DNA of 64,000 nt from Plotosus lineatus (GCA_024760905.1 CM045733.1:69761001-69825000); one strand, 5' to 3'; positions 33,801 through 45,239 are shown, counted from the first letter of the stretch. Notes: generated by a model not told the origin, from the sequence alone. Made by a program: numbers and translations.

Positions 33801-34255
33801 TGTATAATTAATCTTAGATTGTGTGATGTGACCATAATACAAGCTGATGTAGACGAGCAGTTCGTATTAGAAATGATATGATGTTAGAAAAAACAATGCT
33901 AATAATAATATAAATCAATCATTTTATTTTTATCTTGAGCTGTGTTAATTTAACATTCTAATATAGTTCAGTTGTATAGTCCATTCTGATTGGTCAGTTA
34001 TGGTATTTATTGATCTCTCATTACTTTATATCTCAAGTGAAATCACTAAAATCACATTTCAATAAATATATTGTAAATACTATATCTGTGTAACTGACAT
34101 AAGCAGCTAGTTATAAGCTGCATCTTGTTCCATTAGGTTTTATTTCACTGTAATGACCTGCTGGTTGTACACAGTCTCTTAATGAATACACAACTTCAGA
34201 TCAAAAAAAAAAAAAAACCTACAGAGTCCAAGGTACCTCTGCCACACTGCAAGAA

Positions 34256-35562
34256 TCTTCTTCTTCTTTTCCTTTCGGCTGCTCCCTTCAGGGGTCGCCA
34301 TGGCGAATCATCTGCCTCCATCTCACCTTATCCTCTACATCTTCTCTTATTCCAACTGCCTTCACCACATCCATAAATCTTCTCTTTGGTCTTCCTCGAG
34401 GCCTTCTGCCTGGTAGTTCCAACCTCAGCATCCCACCACCAAAATACTCACTATCCCTCCTCTGTACATGTCCAAACCATCTCAATCTAGCCTCTCTGAC
34501 TTTGTCTCCAAAACATCTAACATGTGCTGTCCCTCTGATGCACTCATTCCTGATCCTATCCATCCTCGTGACTCCCAAAGAGAACCTCAACATTTTCATC
34601 TCTGCTGCCTCCAGCTCTGACTCCTGTCTTTTCCCCAGGGCCACTGTTTCTAAACCATACAACATCGCTGGCCTCAACACCGTCTTGTACACTTTTCCTT
34701 TCATTCTTGCCGATACCTTCCTATCACACATCACACCGGACACTTTCCTCCAACCATTCCAACCTGCCTGCACACGCTTCTTCACCTCTTTTCCACACTC
34801 TCCGTTGCTCTGGATTGTTGAGCCTAAGTACTTAAAATCCTCCACCTTCTTCATCTCTGCTACCTGTAACCTCACCGTTCCTCTTGGGTCTTTGTCGTTC
34901 ACACACATGTATTCTGTCTTACTGAGGCTAACTTTCATTCCTCTCCTTTCCAAGGCATACCTCCACCTCTCTAGATTTTCCTCCACTTGTTCTCTGCTCT
35001 CACTACAGATCATAATGTCATCTGCAAACATCATAGTCCATGGAGATTCTTGTCTAACCTCGTCTGTCAGCCTGTCCATCACTACAGCAAACAAGAAGGG
35101 GCTCAGAGCTGATCCTTGATGCAGTCCTACCGCCACCTTGAACTCTTCTGTCACACCGACAGCACACCTCACCACTGTCTTACATCTCTCATACATGTCC
35201 TGCACCACGCTAACATACTTCTCTGCCACTCCAGACTTCCTCGTGCAATACCACAGTTCCTCTCTCGGCACGCCGTCATATGCTTTCTCCAGATCCACAA
35301 AGGCACAATGCAGCTCCTTCTGACCTTCTCTATATTTCTCTATTACCATCCTCAAAGCAAACACTGCATCTGTGGTGCTCTTTCTTGGCATGAAACTTGG
35401 CATGAACTGTTGTTCACAAATGCTGACCTCTGCCCTTAGTCGAGCTTCCACTATTCTTTCCCATAACTTCATCATATAGCTCATCAACTATCCCTCTGTA
35501 GTTGCCACAACTCTGCACATCTCCCTTGTTCTTAAAAATGGGCACCATCACACTTCTCCTCC
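34256..35562 (-). mobile_element. RTE-type LINE, 5'-truncated
   Basis: A non-LTR element on the - strand reads from about 35562 (truncation inside the reverse transcriptase) to a 3' end at 34256-34262 with a short (GAA)n-like tail. It contains a 399-codon open frame. Its last roughly 70 bp are nearly identical to the tail of SINE B copies at 48433 and similar to those at 40720, 46275 and 60200. The 5' edge abuts copy 2 of the dispersed repeat at 35568. Confidence 0.85.
34288..35487 (-). CDS. RTE-type LINE reverse transcriptase, partial, long intact frame
   Basis: The 399-residue frame lacks the endonuclease and the start of the reverse transcriptase. Motifs in order: ICEQQFMPSFMPRKSTTDA (residues 24-42), HCAFVDLEKAYDGVPREELW (about 60-79, including a catalytic Asp), LHQGSALSPFLF (about 127), and the FADDIM box with the catalytic Asp pair (about 154). 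KYLGSTIQSNGE follows at about 222 and WFGHVQRRDSEYFGG near 331, then the basic RRPRGRPKRR segment. Upstream (about 35560-35490) the motif VPIFKNKGD continues in another frame, so a small indel near 35490 separates it. The ATG here is internal and not the native start. The unbroken frame suggests a fairly recent insertion, but truncation makes it non-autonomous. Confidence 0.88.
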   Translation of the reverse strand: MMSYMMKLWERIVEARLRAEVSICEQQFMPSFMPRKSTTDAVFALRMVIEKYREGQKELHCAFVDLEKAYDGVPREELWYCTRKSGVAEKYVSVVQDMYERCKTVVRCAVGVTEEFKVAVGLHQGSALSPFLFAVVMDRLTDEVRQESPWTMMFADDIMICSESREQVEENLERWRYALERRGMKVSLSKTEYMCVNDKDPRGTVRLQVAEMKKVEDFKYLGSTIQSNGECGKEVKKRVQAGWNGWRKVSGVMCDRKVSARMKGKVYKTVLRPAMLYGLETVALGKRQESELEAAEMKMLRFSLGVTRMDRIRNECIRGTAHVRCFGDKVREARLRWFGHVQRRDSEYFGGGMLRLELPGRRPRGRPKRRFMDVVKAVGIREDVEDKVRWRQMIRHGDP

Positions 35563-35567
35563 ATTTG

Positions 35568-35760
35568 CTACTTGAATTATGTGTATTTATCTACACTGAA
35601 ATAACCTTTTAGTAGTTTTTACATTATTTAAGCTGTTTTGTTTAGTGTTTATGCATGTTACAAAACAATGATTAACTTGTTTGCATGATTTTTTTCCTTA
35701 ACATGCTCTGAAATATTTCATTTCCTCTATTTCTAAACCTGTTTCCTCTATTTTTTCTCA
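35568..35760 (+). repeat. Dispersed unclassified repeat, copy 2
   Basis: It matches 2731-2970 but lacks the 46-bp GC-rich hairpin block. It begins right where the RTE-type LINE is truncated. Confidence 0.75.
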
Positions 35761-36415
35761 AGCTAACTGGGATCCTTGAAACATGGCTTCCTGCTAGTAT
35801 TCTATAGTAACAGGATGTCTATCAGCACTTGTTCAAGGTTATAAACACCAAACTTTTGTGATTTTGTTCTGGTCTTGACCTTTGACCTAGACTTTCCAAA
35901 ATCAAATCATCTGTGTAAATCAGGTACGGTCGTGTCTCCACCAAATGTATTGAAAATACTTGCATGATTGTGACTGGGCAAAGGCAACTTCAGGTTCACG
36001 CATAGAGTGCAAGGTACCTTCGCTACCTCGCATGAATAATGTAACAAATATGGATGGAACTAGATTAGTGAGGGGAAAAAAAACATGCGTTTATAGATTT
36101 TACGAGATGGCTTGAGTTTGGTGAAATTTCATGGGTGTGGTCAGGATTTTTTTCAAAGTCAAACTGACAACAGACAAACAAACAACAGTGATTACAGCAC
36201 CTCTGACAAAATTCTGGGGTGGAGGTAAAAAACAAACTCTCAACATATCCAGCAAAGTCGTGCCTTTAAACAAATTTGATGTGAATGTGATTCACATGTA
36301 GTCTAGCCAGTGTGCTGTGTTTTCCTAATCAGCAAGTGTTAGATCCAGTAGCAGGGGTCAGCATCTGGTCTGTAAATAACAGTTTTTCTTATCTGGGTTT
36401 TTAAGACTTTGCTCA

Positions 36416-36466
<51 letters not shown>

Positions 36467-37446
36467 CACATGTGCATTCAGGTGTGCATTAGTTATTTAT
36501 TCCCTTTCTGTTCTCATTGCGGGTTGGGCTGGGTGTCTGGGTACATTATACTGTTGTTTTGACTGCATTATTTGGAGTGCTGTTTGTGTGTGCTTGTGCC
36601 TCCCTCCATATGGCTCCTATTTTTTTGTGTTTGAAGATCTCTGTGTGTGAAAGTGCATGTGTGTTTGGATGTGCAAGCATGCCCCAGCATATGTGAGTGT
36701 ATGCATCTGTTTGTTTCATATTCAGTGGTGGGAGGTAGAAAGAGGCAATTAGATAGCATCCAGTGATTCCAGGTGTGTGAGGGAGAGACGGAGATAGAGA
36801 TAGAGATAGAGAGAGAGAGAGAGACAGCAAAAATGCTGCAGGTGAAAAATGGCAAAGAGCAAAATGCAGAATGGGCTTAAGTATGGCAGGAAATGTGGGT
36901 AGCGGCAGAACAGGTGTGAGCAAAAAATAAATAAAATAAACATTACAGCAGGAACCATTACTGCATTTTGCCAGTTGAACACTGGAAATAAAAAACATTC
37001 ACAATGTCATGATTGAGATTTCTGGACAGTTGGCAATTTATCACCGCTCAGTCACTCCTGTACAGCAATAAGTGGATTTTTGGAGGTTATTGCTATTTTT
37101 GTGTATAAAATGTAATAACTACAGTGCATCCATTATAACCTACAGCTCATTATTAACCAATGACTGATCTGATTCACATCACAAGCTTCTTTTAGACTTC
37201 AGAAACATGTTACATGTACATTTTGGAGAGTTCATCTATCAGTCTAAACTTGATGAAAGGGGGACAAGAAAAGGTGTCAGAGAGGTCCATAGGGTGGCTG
37301 ACAAAGTGGATGTCAACAGTGTGTGTGAGGCAGAAAGAGTTTAGTCCCTCTGCCCACCTGTGTACCAATACAGTGCCTGCCCTGGGATTTAACCATCGTA
37401 CAAACAGCAACCATCACTACGGAAAACAAAAGAGATTGGTGGCTTC

Positions 37447-37500
<54 letters not shown>

Positions 37501-37779
37501 GTGACATACATGCACACACAATTTTAGGTCTTATTTCCCTTAGTGGCCAATTAAGTCTAATTAAAATCCTTACAGGCCAGATGAACAGCGCTTTCCTGTC
37601 TTGGACTTGTACTTGTCCTTTTCCCAACCTCTTTTTCAATGGATTCTCTTTTCTGAAAGCCTAACACACAGTCTATACATGTGGTGGTCTGTTTTTTTTT
37701 TTCGATTGTATTTTTATATAAATTTTATGTGATTTCCCCCCTTTGTTGATCTGCTTCAGCATGTATGGAGTAAATGGCT
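35761..37779. other. Intronic stretch with (GT)n at 36418-36463 and (AC)n at 37448-37497
   Basis: Unique DNA with two dinucleotide microsatellites and a (GATA)/(GA) tract at 36790-36826. A TGACCTTTGACCT sequence (35876-35888) matches the reverse of an ideal direct-repeat-1 nuclear-receptor half-site pair. No exon seen. Confidence 0.5.
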
Positions 37780-38340
37780 TTAAATCCATTGATCTCGGTC
37801 CAATCTGGCAAAGCAAAGAGAAAACAATGTGAAGTAAAAGAGAGAAAAAACATTGACGTCAAGCACCTTTGAGTCTTTCAGATGGTAAAGAGCTCCGCCT
37901 CCTGTCTTCTCACCCCTCCCTCGTTCTCCTCCACTGCCTTTTTTGAAATCAGTGCACCTGCTCTTCATGCGCCACACAGGGGGCCAGGCGGCATGAGGGT
38001 GGAGGCAGGTGGATGGGTGGCCTATAGAGGAAGGCAAGGAGGAGAGCTCCTCATTCTGCCTGTTCTCTTCTGAGGCTTTGTATTTCAGATGCAGGCGTCG
38101 TTTTGTGCCAGAGGCTGCGCTTAGCTGCTCGGGATGAGCTTCAGTGAACACAGCGAACCGAGACTGGCTGTGGTTTGCTGAGAGAGTGAGGAGGAAAGAG
38201 TCGCATATGTGTTCAAATGTGGCATTTGTGCTTGCATATGTTAGGATAACCAGCATCCTCATGTGGATTATAGAGTGAGGTGAAGACCTCTCGTCTCGAG
38301 TCATTTTTGTAGGTATTTTTTGTCGTGAACTCAAGTGTTT
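37780..38340. other. GC-richer, repeat-free intronic segment
   Basis: Compared with its surroundings this stretch has higher GC and no simple or dispersed repeat. It also carries a 184-codon open frame on the - strand (37780-38334) with no recognised domain. It could be a regulatory element, an alternative or non-coding exon, or chance. A TTTCAG acceptor-like site lies on + at about 38087. I cannot assign a function. Confidence 0.3.
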
Positions 38341-38466
38341 GCTGTGTGAATGGATAATAACAAAGGTGAAGTGGATAATGTTAAAAGTCCCAAAGGCGGA
38401 GAACCAACAGGATTATTTAGTAACATTCTTTGCACCTGAGGCAAAATAAATCAATAAAGAGTTGCA

Positions 38467-38832
38467 TTCATTCATTCATTTTCTGAACCGCTTAATCCAA
38501 ATTTGGGTCACAGGGAGGCTGGCGCCCATCTCAGCCGACTCTGGACGAGGGCAGGGTACACCTTGGACAGCTTGATAGGCCATTGCAGGGCCAACACTCA
38601 CACAACCATTCACATTCGCACTCATACCTATGGGACATTTAGAACAACCAATTAACCTACCGTGCATGTTTCTAGACTGTGGGAGGAAACCGGAGTACCC
38701 GGAGGAAACCCACACAACCACAGGAAGAACATGCAAACTCCACACAGAACACAGACATGCCCGAGCTGAGAATCAAACCCAGGACTTTCTTACTGTAAGG
38801 CAGACATGCTAACCACGGCACCGCCGAGCTGC
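38467..38832 (-). mobile_element. SINE A copy, near full length
   Basis: The tail at 38470-38560 is of type A (GCTTAATCC in + orientation, GGCGCCCATCTCAGCC). The body has CTGTGGGAGGAAACCGG (38676). The head near 38830 has GGTGCCGTGGTTAGCATG-like box A and a box B inverse at about 38770 (AATCAAACCC). Only moderate divergence. Confidence 0.82.
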
Positions 38833-38858
38833 CTATAAATACAGTAGTTGCAATATAC

Positions 38859-39338
38859 AGGGATCCCTCGTTACTTTGTACTTCACGCTTCAATTCATGC
38901 AGCTTCAGTGCATCATGTTTTTTTTAAATATTCATCAAATTAAAAAATAAGGAAATTAAGGAAGAATAGGGGGGAACATTAAGGAAAATGCTGCAAAAAC
39001 AAGGTTAATTATGCAACAAAAAAAAAAAAAAACCTACACAAAACAAAAAAACAACCCAAACCTCCCCATCAAAACTACTTACATTTTTGTGAGGTTCACA
39101 TCAGTATGTGTGTGTATTTATATTTTATTTACATCTTATGCATTATTTTTGAATGTTTTATTGTTATTATAAGCATTTATAGCATTGAATATTTTTTGAT
39201 GTCATACACACGTACATGTACTGTACATCAGTTTGTCAGTCAGGGGTGGGGGTTGGGAAGGTGATCCTACTTCGCGGAATTCGTGTTTGCGGAGGGATCT
39301 TGGTCCCAATTAACTGTGGAAAGTGAGGGATCCCTGTC
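38859..39338 (+). mobile_element. GGGATCC-TIR MITE, copy 2
   Basis: Left end CAGGGATCCCTCGTTAC, right end GTGAGGGATCCCTG, giving about 12 bp of strong inverted match. It is inverted relative to the copies at 14537 and 49973. TA precedes the left end; the right flank has diverged. Non-coding. Confidence 0.82.
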
Positions 39339-39659
39339 TACTAAATGGAAAAACAGAAACATGATTTTTGTGGCATGGAAGAGAATTATAATAAATATAG
39401 AATATTGAAAAGTGAAAATGTCATAGTTTGAATTTAGATTCAATGTCTGGGAATTAATAAACTTCTAATAATACTAAAAATGTCCTTACAAAATAATATT
39501 TCCCATTCAAGTGACTTTGTCATGGTCACTTAAAGCATCATTATCCCCCTTTAAAATGGAAAAAGAAATAATACTGTTTTAGTTTTGTCTTTATGTCTCC
39601 ATGTAGTATACACTAAAACTTTAAATGAATGTAAATAACTTTATGAAATGCAGTTCACT

Positions 39660-39778
39660 CACATGGCCCCGTAGTGGATTAGTGAGCTGTTCAGGGTGTG
39701 CCACGCTTTCGTCCAGAGTCAGCTGAGATAGGCTTCAGTCTCCCCTGAACTCTAGTAGGTTTAAACAGTTTTGAAAAT
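39660..39778 (+). mobile_element. Degraded SINE 3'-tail fragment (tail type A)
   Basis: GAGCTGTTCAGGGTGTGCC, CAGAGTCAGCTGAGATAGGC and a final AGGTTTAAACAGTT align to the A-type tail. Head and body are absent. Confidence 0.55.
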
Positions 39779-39824
39779 GAGACTGAGTGGGTCTACTTAC
39801 ATTTCCATGGAGAATGTTCCATGG

Positions 39825-40050
39825 CAGGGCTGTCAAACTCGTGCCACAAAGGGCCATGTGGCTGCAGGTTTTTTTTTGTTTTGTTTTTTCACCAAACAAC
39901 AGCACACCTGACTTGGCTCATTTAATCAACTGATCTGAGTCTCCAGGGAGCTGATTGGTCAATCTATGTGCAAGTCAGGTGTGCTGCTGCTTGGTTGAAA
40001 CAAAAACCTGCAGCCACATGGCCCTTTGTGGCACGATTTTGACAGCCCTG
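39825..40050. mobile_element. 226-bp hairpin MITE with about 95-bp inverted arms (hAT-like)
   Basis: Both arms start with CAGGGCTGTCAAA and continue through GGGCCATGTGGCTGCAGGTT and the ACAGCACACCTGACTTG region, separated by a short spacer around 39920-39965. The terminus resembles hAT-type CAGGG ends. The expected 8-bp duplication is not clear (TTCCATGG versus TTCTACAC). Confidence 0.78.
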
Positions 40051-40449
40051 TTCTACACTGTAAATAACGAGGCTCAAAAGATGCCAGGAGCTCCACAGCT
40101 TGAGGAGATGCTGTGAAACTGATGTGATGTTCTGCTTGTGTGAGCGTGTGGAGCTCATGCCTCGGTCATGAATCTAAAAGTCACATTTTCGTGTTCCTGT
40201 GTAGTATATACTAAAACAATTCTGTTCCTCAGACTGAGCGAGTGACGGTAAATTGAATTGTGCCTTTTCAGAAACATCCAGCTCGTTTTCAGAAAATGAC
40301 TACTGACACGAACACGCGCATTCATTGACCTTTTTGCGTGTCGTTGGTACTCAAACGCTCGTGCGCTCTGTCTGATTTGAAGTTGAAGTTGAACTTCTAA
40401 TTAGATCCTGTAGTATCCTGTCAATGTAATGACTATCATAATTGAGAGC

Positions 40450-40545
40450 GTATGAAGGTAAAGTACAGTAATATTACGATAGGCATTTCTTTTACAAAGA
40501 CAGGAACTTTCCAATGTGTCTAACTCCAGAATCTATTTGTCAAAC
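40450..40545 (+). repeat. Dispersed repeat fragment (as at 8588 and 43420)
   Basis: GTAATATTACGATAGGCATT and GACAGGAACTTTCCAA align with 9070-9115 and 43566-43615. Confidence 0.5.
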
Positions 40546-40702
40546 GGCTTTCTCGGGCTGAGCACAGACTCATGGACTGCAGACAGACAAACTATTTCCT
40601 CAGGAAACAAAACACAGCGTATCACAGTATCTTCTGTGTAACTCACACGAAAGGTAATAATAAATAATCAGCCCATCATGGCAAACCAATTAGATTGTGA
40701 TG

Positions 40703-41029
40703 TTCTCATGTAGTGAATGAGAGATTTCCTTTCGGCCTTTTCCTTTTATCAGCGGTCGCCACAGCGAATGATTCGCACGTTTGATTTGGCATAGGGTTTT
40801 TTTTTTTTTTTACGTCAGATACCCTTCCTGACACAACCCTTGTGTCAGGAAAGCGGCTCCTCTTTATGAAAGTCAGCAATGGTTCTTTTACATCAACCTC
40901 TCACCATAGACAGCAGGAGACATGGCCCGCCTTTGACAACCCAGTTAGCTCCAGTTAGACAACCCCAACCTTAGGATCAGCGATCCAGCGCCCTAGTCCA
41001 CCACTGCCCCTATTCTCATGTAGTGAATG
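40703..41029 (-). mobile_element. SINE B copy with RTE-type tail and perfect 17-bp target-site duplication
   Basis: Direct repeats TTCTCATGTAGTGAATG lie at 40703-40719 and 41013-41029. On the - strand: the head near 41012 (GGGGCAGTGGTGG start, GGATCGCTGATCC), the SINE B body (GTAAAAGAACCATTGCTGAC), then the tail GGAAGGGTATCTGACG and GGCGACCGCTG that ends in the CCGAAAGGAAA motif of the RTE-type LINE. The perfect duplication marks a recent insertion. Confidence 0.93.
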
Positions 41030-41164
41030 TACATGATCAATCCATCACGGACTGACTCAACGCTGACTTTTTACACTTAGCAAGTTTAATGTGGGGTATA
41101 TCTATCACCCCTCCGCCCATTTTACATTTTATACATATATTTGTACATTTGTGTAGATTTAGGC

Positions 41165-41402
41165 AGCAGATTGTGCTTAGAAAGCTGAGGGACTTTGGAC
41201 ATGTTAATGCATCGAGGATGTATTGACAAAGAAATCATTCAGGGATCAGTTGAGGCATAAAGACGACGAGGAAGATCCACAACAGCATCGAGTAATGACA
41301 TCAAGCCCTGGACCGGCTTGCAGCTAGCTGAAGCTTCAACCGCAGCAACAGATAGAAGGTGCTGGAGAGAAGATCATGAGGGCCACCGCAGCGCTGTGTG
41401 CG
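41165..41402 (+). pseudogene. 3' coding remnant of a third LINE lineage
   Basis: A frame starting near 41200 reads LDMLMHRGCIDKEIIQGSVE, a stop, then RRRGRSTTASSNDIKPWTGL, QLAEA and DRRCWRE. This basic segment followed by DIKxWTGLxLxEAxxxAxDRxxWR is the usual C-terminal end of RTE/jockey-like LINE polyproteins (family knowledge). It lacks the reverse-transcriptase core. It runs directly into the (GA)n repeat that follows. Confidence 0.7.
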
Positions 41403-41407
41403 CAATC

Positions 41408-41409
41408 TG

Positions 41410-41448
<39 letters not shown>
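41408..41448. repeat. (GA)n microsatellite abutting a LINE end
   Basis: About 20 GA units begin right after the stop codon and CTGACTGAGA of the preceding LINE remnant. Confidence 0.9.
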
Positions 41449-41449
<1 letters not shown>

Positions 41450-41767
41450 CATTTACATATGTAATAACTCTTGTAATCATCTTGACGCTGGGGCCACACT
41501 CAAGCGGGGAATTATTGATTGGTTTTAATGCACTTGTATGTTTGAGATCTCCAGTCTTGAGAGAACCCAGGAGCTGGAGGAAGGAGGAGCATGAGAGAGA
41601 GAATAGGGGCAGAACAATAGCAGTGATGGAGCTAATGTTTTGCCTTTTCCACCTTAATGTCTCACATCTCAGGCTTGCTGAAAAGAGACAGATGCTAATA
41701 GAGAATCAGCATGTGGAAGGACCACAGGTGTTTGATTTTCTCTCTCTCACACAGCCACATGTGAGCG

Positions 41768-41810
<43 letters not shown>

Positions 41811-43419
41811 CATGTTAGTCTAGAGCCATTAAAAAAAATCTTGGGGGGTATAACAAATTACTGAGAAAGCATGGGAAAATTTTCTCATTTTGAAGTGACA
41901 AAATGGGCAATTAACAAGCAATCTGCATGTTTTTCTTAATGTTACCAATTATAAGCGCATCTTCTACTTTTAAAAGGGCATTTTGAAATTAGCACTTTAA
42001 TTTGTTTGTTGCTAAGGCAACAGGACGCATTAAAGAGAGCATGGTAGAAATACTGCAGATTGTAGATTAGACTTTAGCAGGGTTACGGTTAGGGCTCAAG
42101 TGAAAATTGGATTAATTAGATGATGATGATGATGATGATGATGGCTGTTAATTAAGGAATGTGGAACGATTGTATTGTAAAATTTCATCCTTATTTCCAA
42201 AGCAGAGACCCTAGAAAGTCAATCTTTTTCTATTTACAGAAAGATTTGTTTACAGATATTTTCCACTGCATATGTGATGCTTTTTACTTTTTTCAACAGC
42301 TGGCAAGATGTTTCAAAGAAACTGGAAACACTTTTGAATGTAAAATAATGTCCGTGTTCTGCCCTGCTTATGAGGAATATAGTGGACATTCTTTTTTTTT
42401 TTTTTTTTTTTTTTTTTTCTGATCCCTTTGGCATGATGCCATGCCATCCAAGAAATTACTTTTTTTGTTGTTTTGCACACAAACACGCACACACTATAAC
42501 ACAGCATGTGAAAGCAGCATGTGAAAGAAGTGCTTCTTTACCCCCTGGCTTTGTCCTTTAACAGGCTTTAACCTTTAGCTGCACCTGGGCTTCCACACCC
42601 TCATCCTCTCCCTCCCTCCCTCCCTCCCTCCCTCTGTCTGTCTGTTTGTCACTCTCTTTAAACAAATTTAGAACCATACTCTGTGTCAGTTGCAGTTTGT
42701 TTGAAGAAAATTTTCTGCAATATTCAATATTCCATCTCTCTCTGTCTCTCTCTCTCTCTTTCTCTATCTCTCATGCACGCACGCATGCACCAAACAATTG
42801 AATCCTATCTCAGCTATTTCCCCCCCCTCTTTGTATTTTTTTTCACGCTTGACACCTTTATAGGTGCACTAGGAGCGTGTCCTCTTGCTTCATATGTCCT
42901 TGGGGGGAAGGAAGGCACGGTGAGCAGGTTTGGTAGCTACACGTGATGCAGCTCTGCTGGACTACTGGGGGGGGGTTAAGTGCTATGATAGTTTTTTTTG
43001 TTTCCTTTTTGTTCCCAGAGCCAGCCCTAACTCCGTAAGCATGTGAGGTCTTCATGTTTATTTTATTTCCTGTCTTTTTAGGAACTGATCTGATGTATGG
43101 CAGCACTGCATCCATCTCTTTAAACCAACTGAGACACATAAACATCTCAAAAGACCATAAATTTTTGCACTGGACATGACCTTGACAAAGTGATTAAGTA
43201 GAGAGGAATGAGAGAAGAGAGACCCATGGTCCCTGTGGTCAGGGAAATGGGGTCCGGACTAAGCAGTTCGATGATATGACATCGATAGTCTGATGTAACA
43301 ACCCTGACATACTTCATAATTATTACAACTATGATCAGCGGTCAGTGGTTTTATAACTCTTTTTGTAATGTCGTTCATTACCTTTCATGTGAGAGGTACT
43401 GTGACATTCTGATTTTCAT
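41449..43419. other. Intronic stretch with several simple repeats
   Basis: (AC)n at 41770-41810, (GAT)n at 42117-42142, poly-T of about 28 at 42390-42418, (CCCT)n at 42608-42633 and (CT)n at 42734-42770. No exon or classifiable element. Confidence 0.55.
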
Positions 43420-43900
43420 TCCGCAGGAAGTAGTGTGTGTTTATCTGTTCGCGGTCCATGATTGTGTGATTGATCCCAGTTAGTTTATACCTTTGGTGTG
43501 AGCTATATATTGTTCATGCTATTATTACTAGACATTTGGGAGCTTACAGAAATTGTACTGAAGCAAAGTAATATTATGATAGTCATTACATTTACATAGA
43601 CAGGATCTTTCCAGTAGTTCTAATATCATGATCTATTTTGATAAATAAATGTTCAAAGCAGTTTTCCTTCATTCTCCCAGCTGGTGCACTATCACCTGTG
43701 TGGTGCTTTTTTTTTGTTTTTTATTTTTTTTTATTATATAAAGTTCAAGCTCTACTTCCCAACCAACTTTATTTCAGCTGTTGAAAAATAACCTTCATGA
43801 AGTGATTATTATTATTATTATTATTATTATTAATAATAATAATAATAATAATTAATATTTTTATAAATAAATTATATTTAGAATATGAACAATCTATGAC

Positions 43901-43933
<33 letters not shown>

Positions 43934-44125
43934 AGTCTGTGTTAAAATTGTCAAATGTTGACCGGTCCGCGGTGATAAAGAGGTTGGGGACCCCTGATTT
44001 ATGCAATGTAGCATAACCCAACATTGGGCCCCATTATACAACAACAAGGGTCTGACATTATGTACGACAGTTGGTGATACTGAAAGGTCAGTGAACACCT
44101 GCCTTTGCTCCACCAGTCATTTTCT
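43420..44125 (+). repeat. Dispersed repeat / hAT-like composite
   Basis: 43483-43660 and 44007-44125 match the repeat at 8588-9380. Between them are (ATT)n-(AAT)n at 43808-43852, which is self-complementary, (AC)n at 43903-43931 and a GACCGGTCCGCGG...GGTTGGGGACCCCTG end (43960-43998) typical of a hAT-type terminus common in fish. Boundaries between the parts are uncertain. Confidence 0.5.
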
Positions 44126-44360
44126 TTGTGAAATAATTAATTAATTATATAAGAATTAATTTGCTTTCAGAACCATTTTTACCTTCTGAAAGACCTCATT
44201 CCCATCCATAAAGATGCTCACCTGAGCAACTAATCATTTCCATAAATAAATCGACTGAAAAGGGTTTGGTTGGTGATAAAATAGTGAATGATGAACTAGA
44301 TAAAGCTGTATTTTTTCACCTTCTCTCAGTTTTTGATCTCTTTTTTTTTTTTTGACTGAT

Positions 44361-44640
44361 AGGAGTGTAACCTACTCCAGTCCTCTGGTGATGTAGCACA
44401 CCTGCCTGAAGTTTTGACAATTGCTGGGTTTAAGATGTGTTTCTGCTCAACACAACTGTTGTGTTTGAAATCCCAGGAGATCATCTGTTTCTGAAACACT
44501 CAGAACAGCCCATCTGGTACCGCCGGCCATGCCACGGTCAAAAACACTGAGATCATATTTCCCCCTCATTCTGATGTGTGATGTGAACATTAATTGAATT
44601 ATCTGTATATGCATTCATTGTGCAACGTGAGTAAAGTAAG
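44361..44640 (+). repeat. Dispersed fish repeat, copy 3 of 3
   Basis: Shares 'TGAAATCCCAGGAGATCATC' and 'CAGCCCATCTGGTACC' with copies at 12540 and 33410. Non-coding. Confidence 0.5.
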
Positions 44641-45239
44641 GATTACCTGAGAAAGCAGAATTATTACTCTGAAACCTGGATGCGGTTGTAGACCAATTAG
44701 ACGAGACATGCTGACTGAAGGGGAGAGGAAAGGTTATTACTGCAAACGCATTGTTTGTTTTAAGAGGGAGAAGTGGTGCAGTGAATAAAAGTCAAGAAGA
44801 GGAAGGTTTACGAAGCACTGGCATGTTGCAGAATTAGGAAAAAAACAGCAGAAATATCTATGAAATCGGAAACTGATGAGCTTAGGGGAAGACAGTCCAG
44901 ACAAACCAAACACATAAAGGTGAGAAGATGACAGACAGTCGACCATGTGTGAAATGCAAGTTTGAGGTCTCGGTCATTATTTTTTCTGTCTTTCTTTCAG
45001 TGTTCCTGGAAAAGCACCTGATTTGCTGAAGTCCTACCACTTCAGTAGCGTGGTAATAGACACAAGGGAGAAATGAAAAGGGTGCCCAACGACATTGTGA
45101 TTGTTGTGTGAAGGGTCCACCCCCAGATTGAAAGAGCCGATTTAGAGTTAGAGCCAGGATTGCAAATGGAATCTTGGGAGAATAGTTAAATAAAGATTTG
45201 TTTTAATAATTCATAACTCTCGTTCTGTTCTTCTCTCAG
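44641..45239. other. End of 19.5-kb intron
   Basis: Unique DNA ending in the pyrimidine-rich acceptor CGTTCTGTTCTTCTCTCAG (45221-45239). Confidence 0.65.

Noticed and set aside
34502..35119. 205-codon + strand frame
   Set aside because: It is antisense to the intact LINE reverse-transcriptase frame and has no domain of its own.
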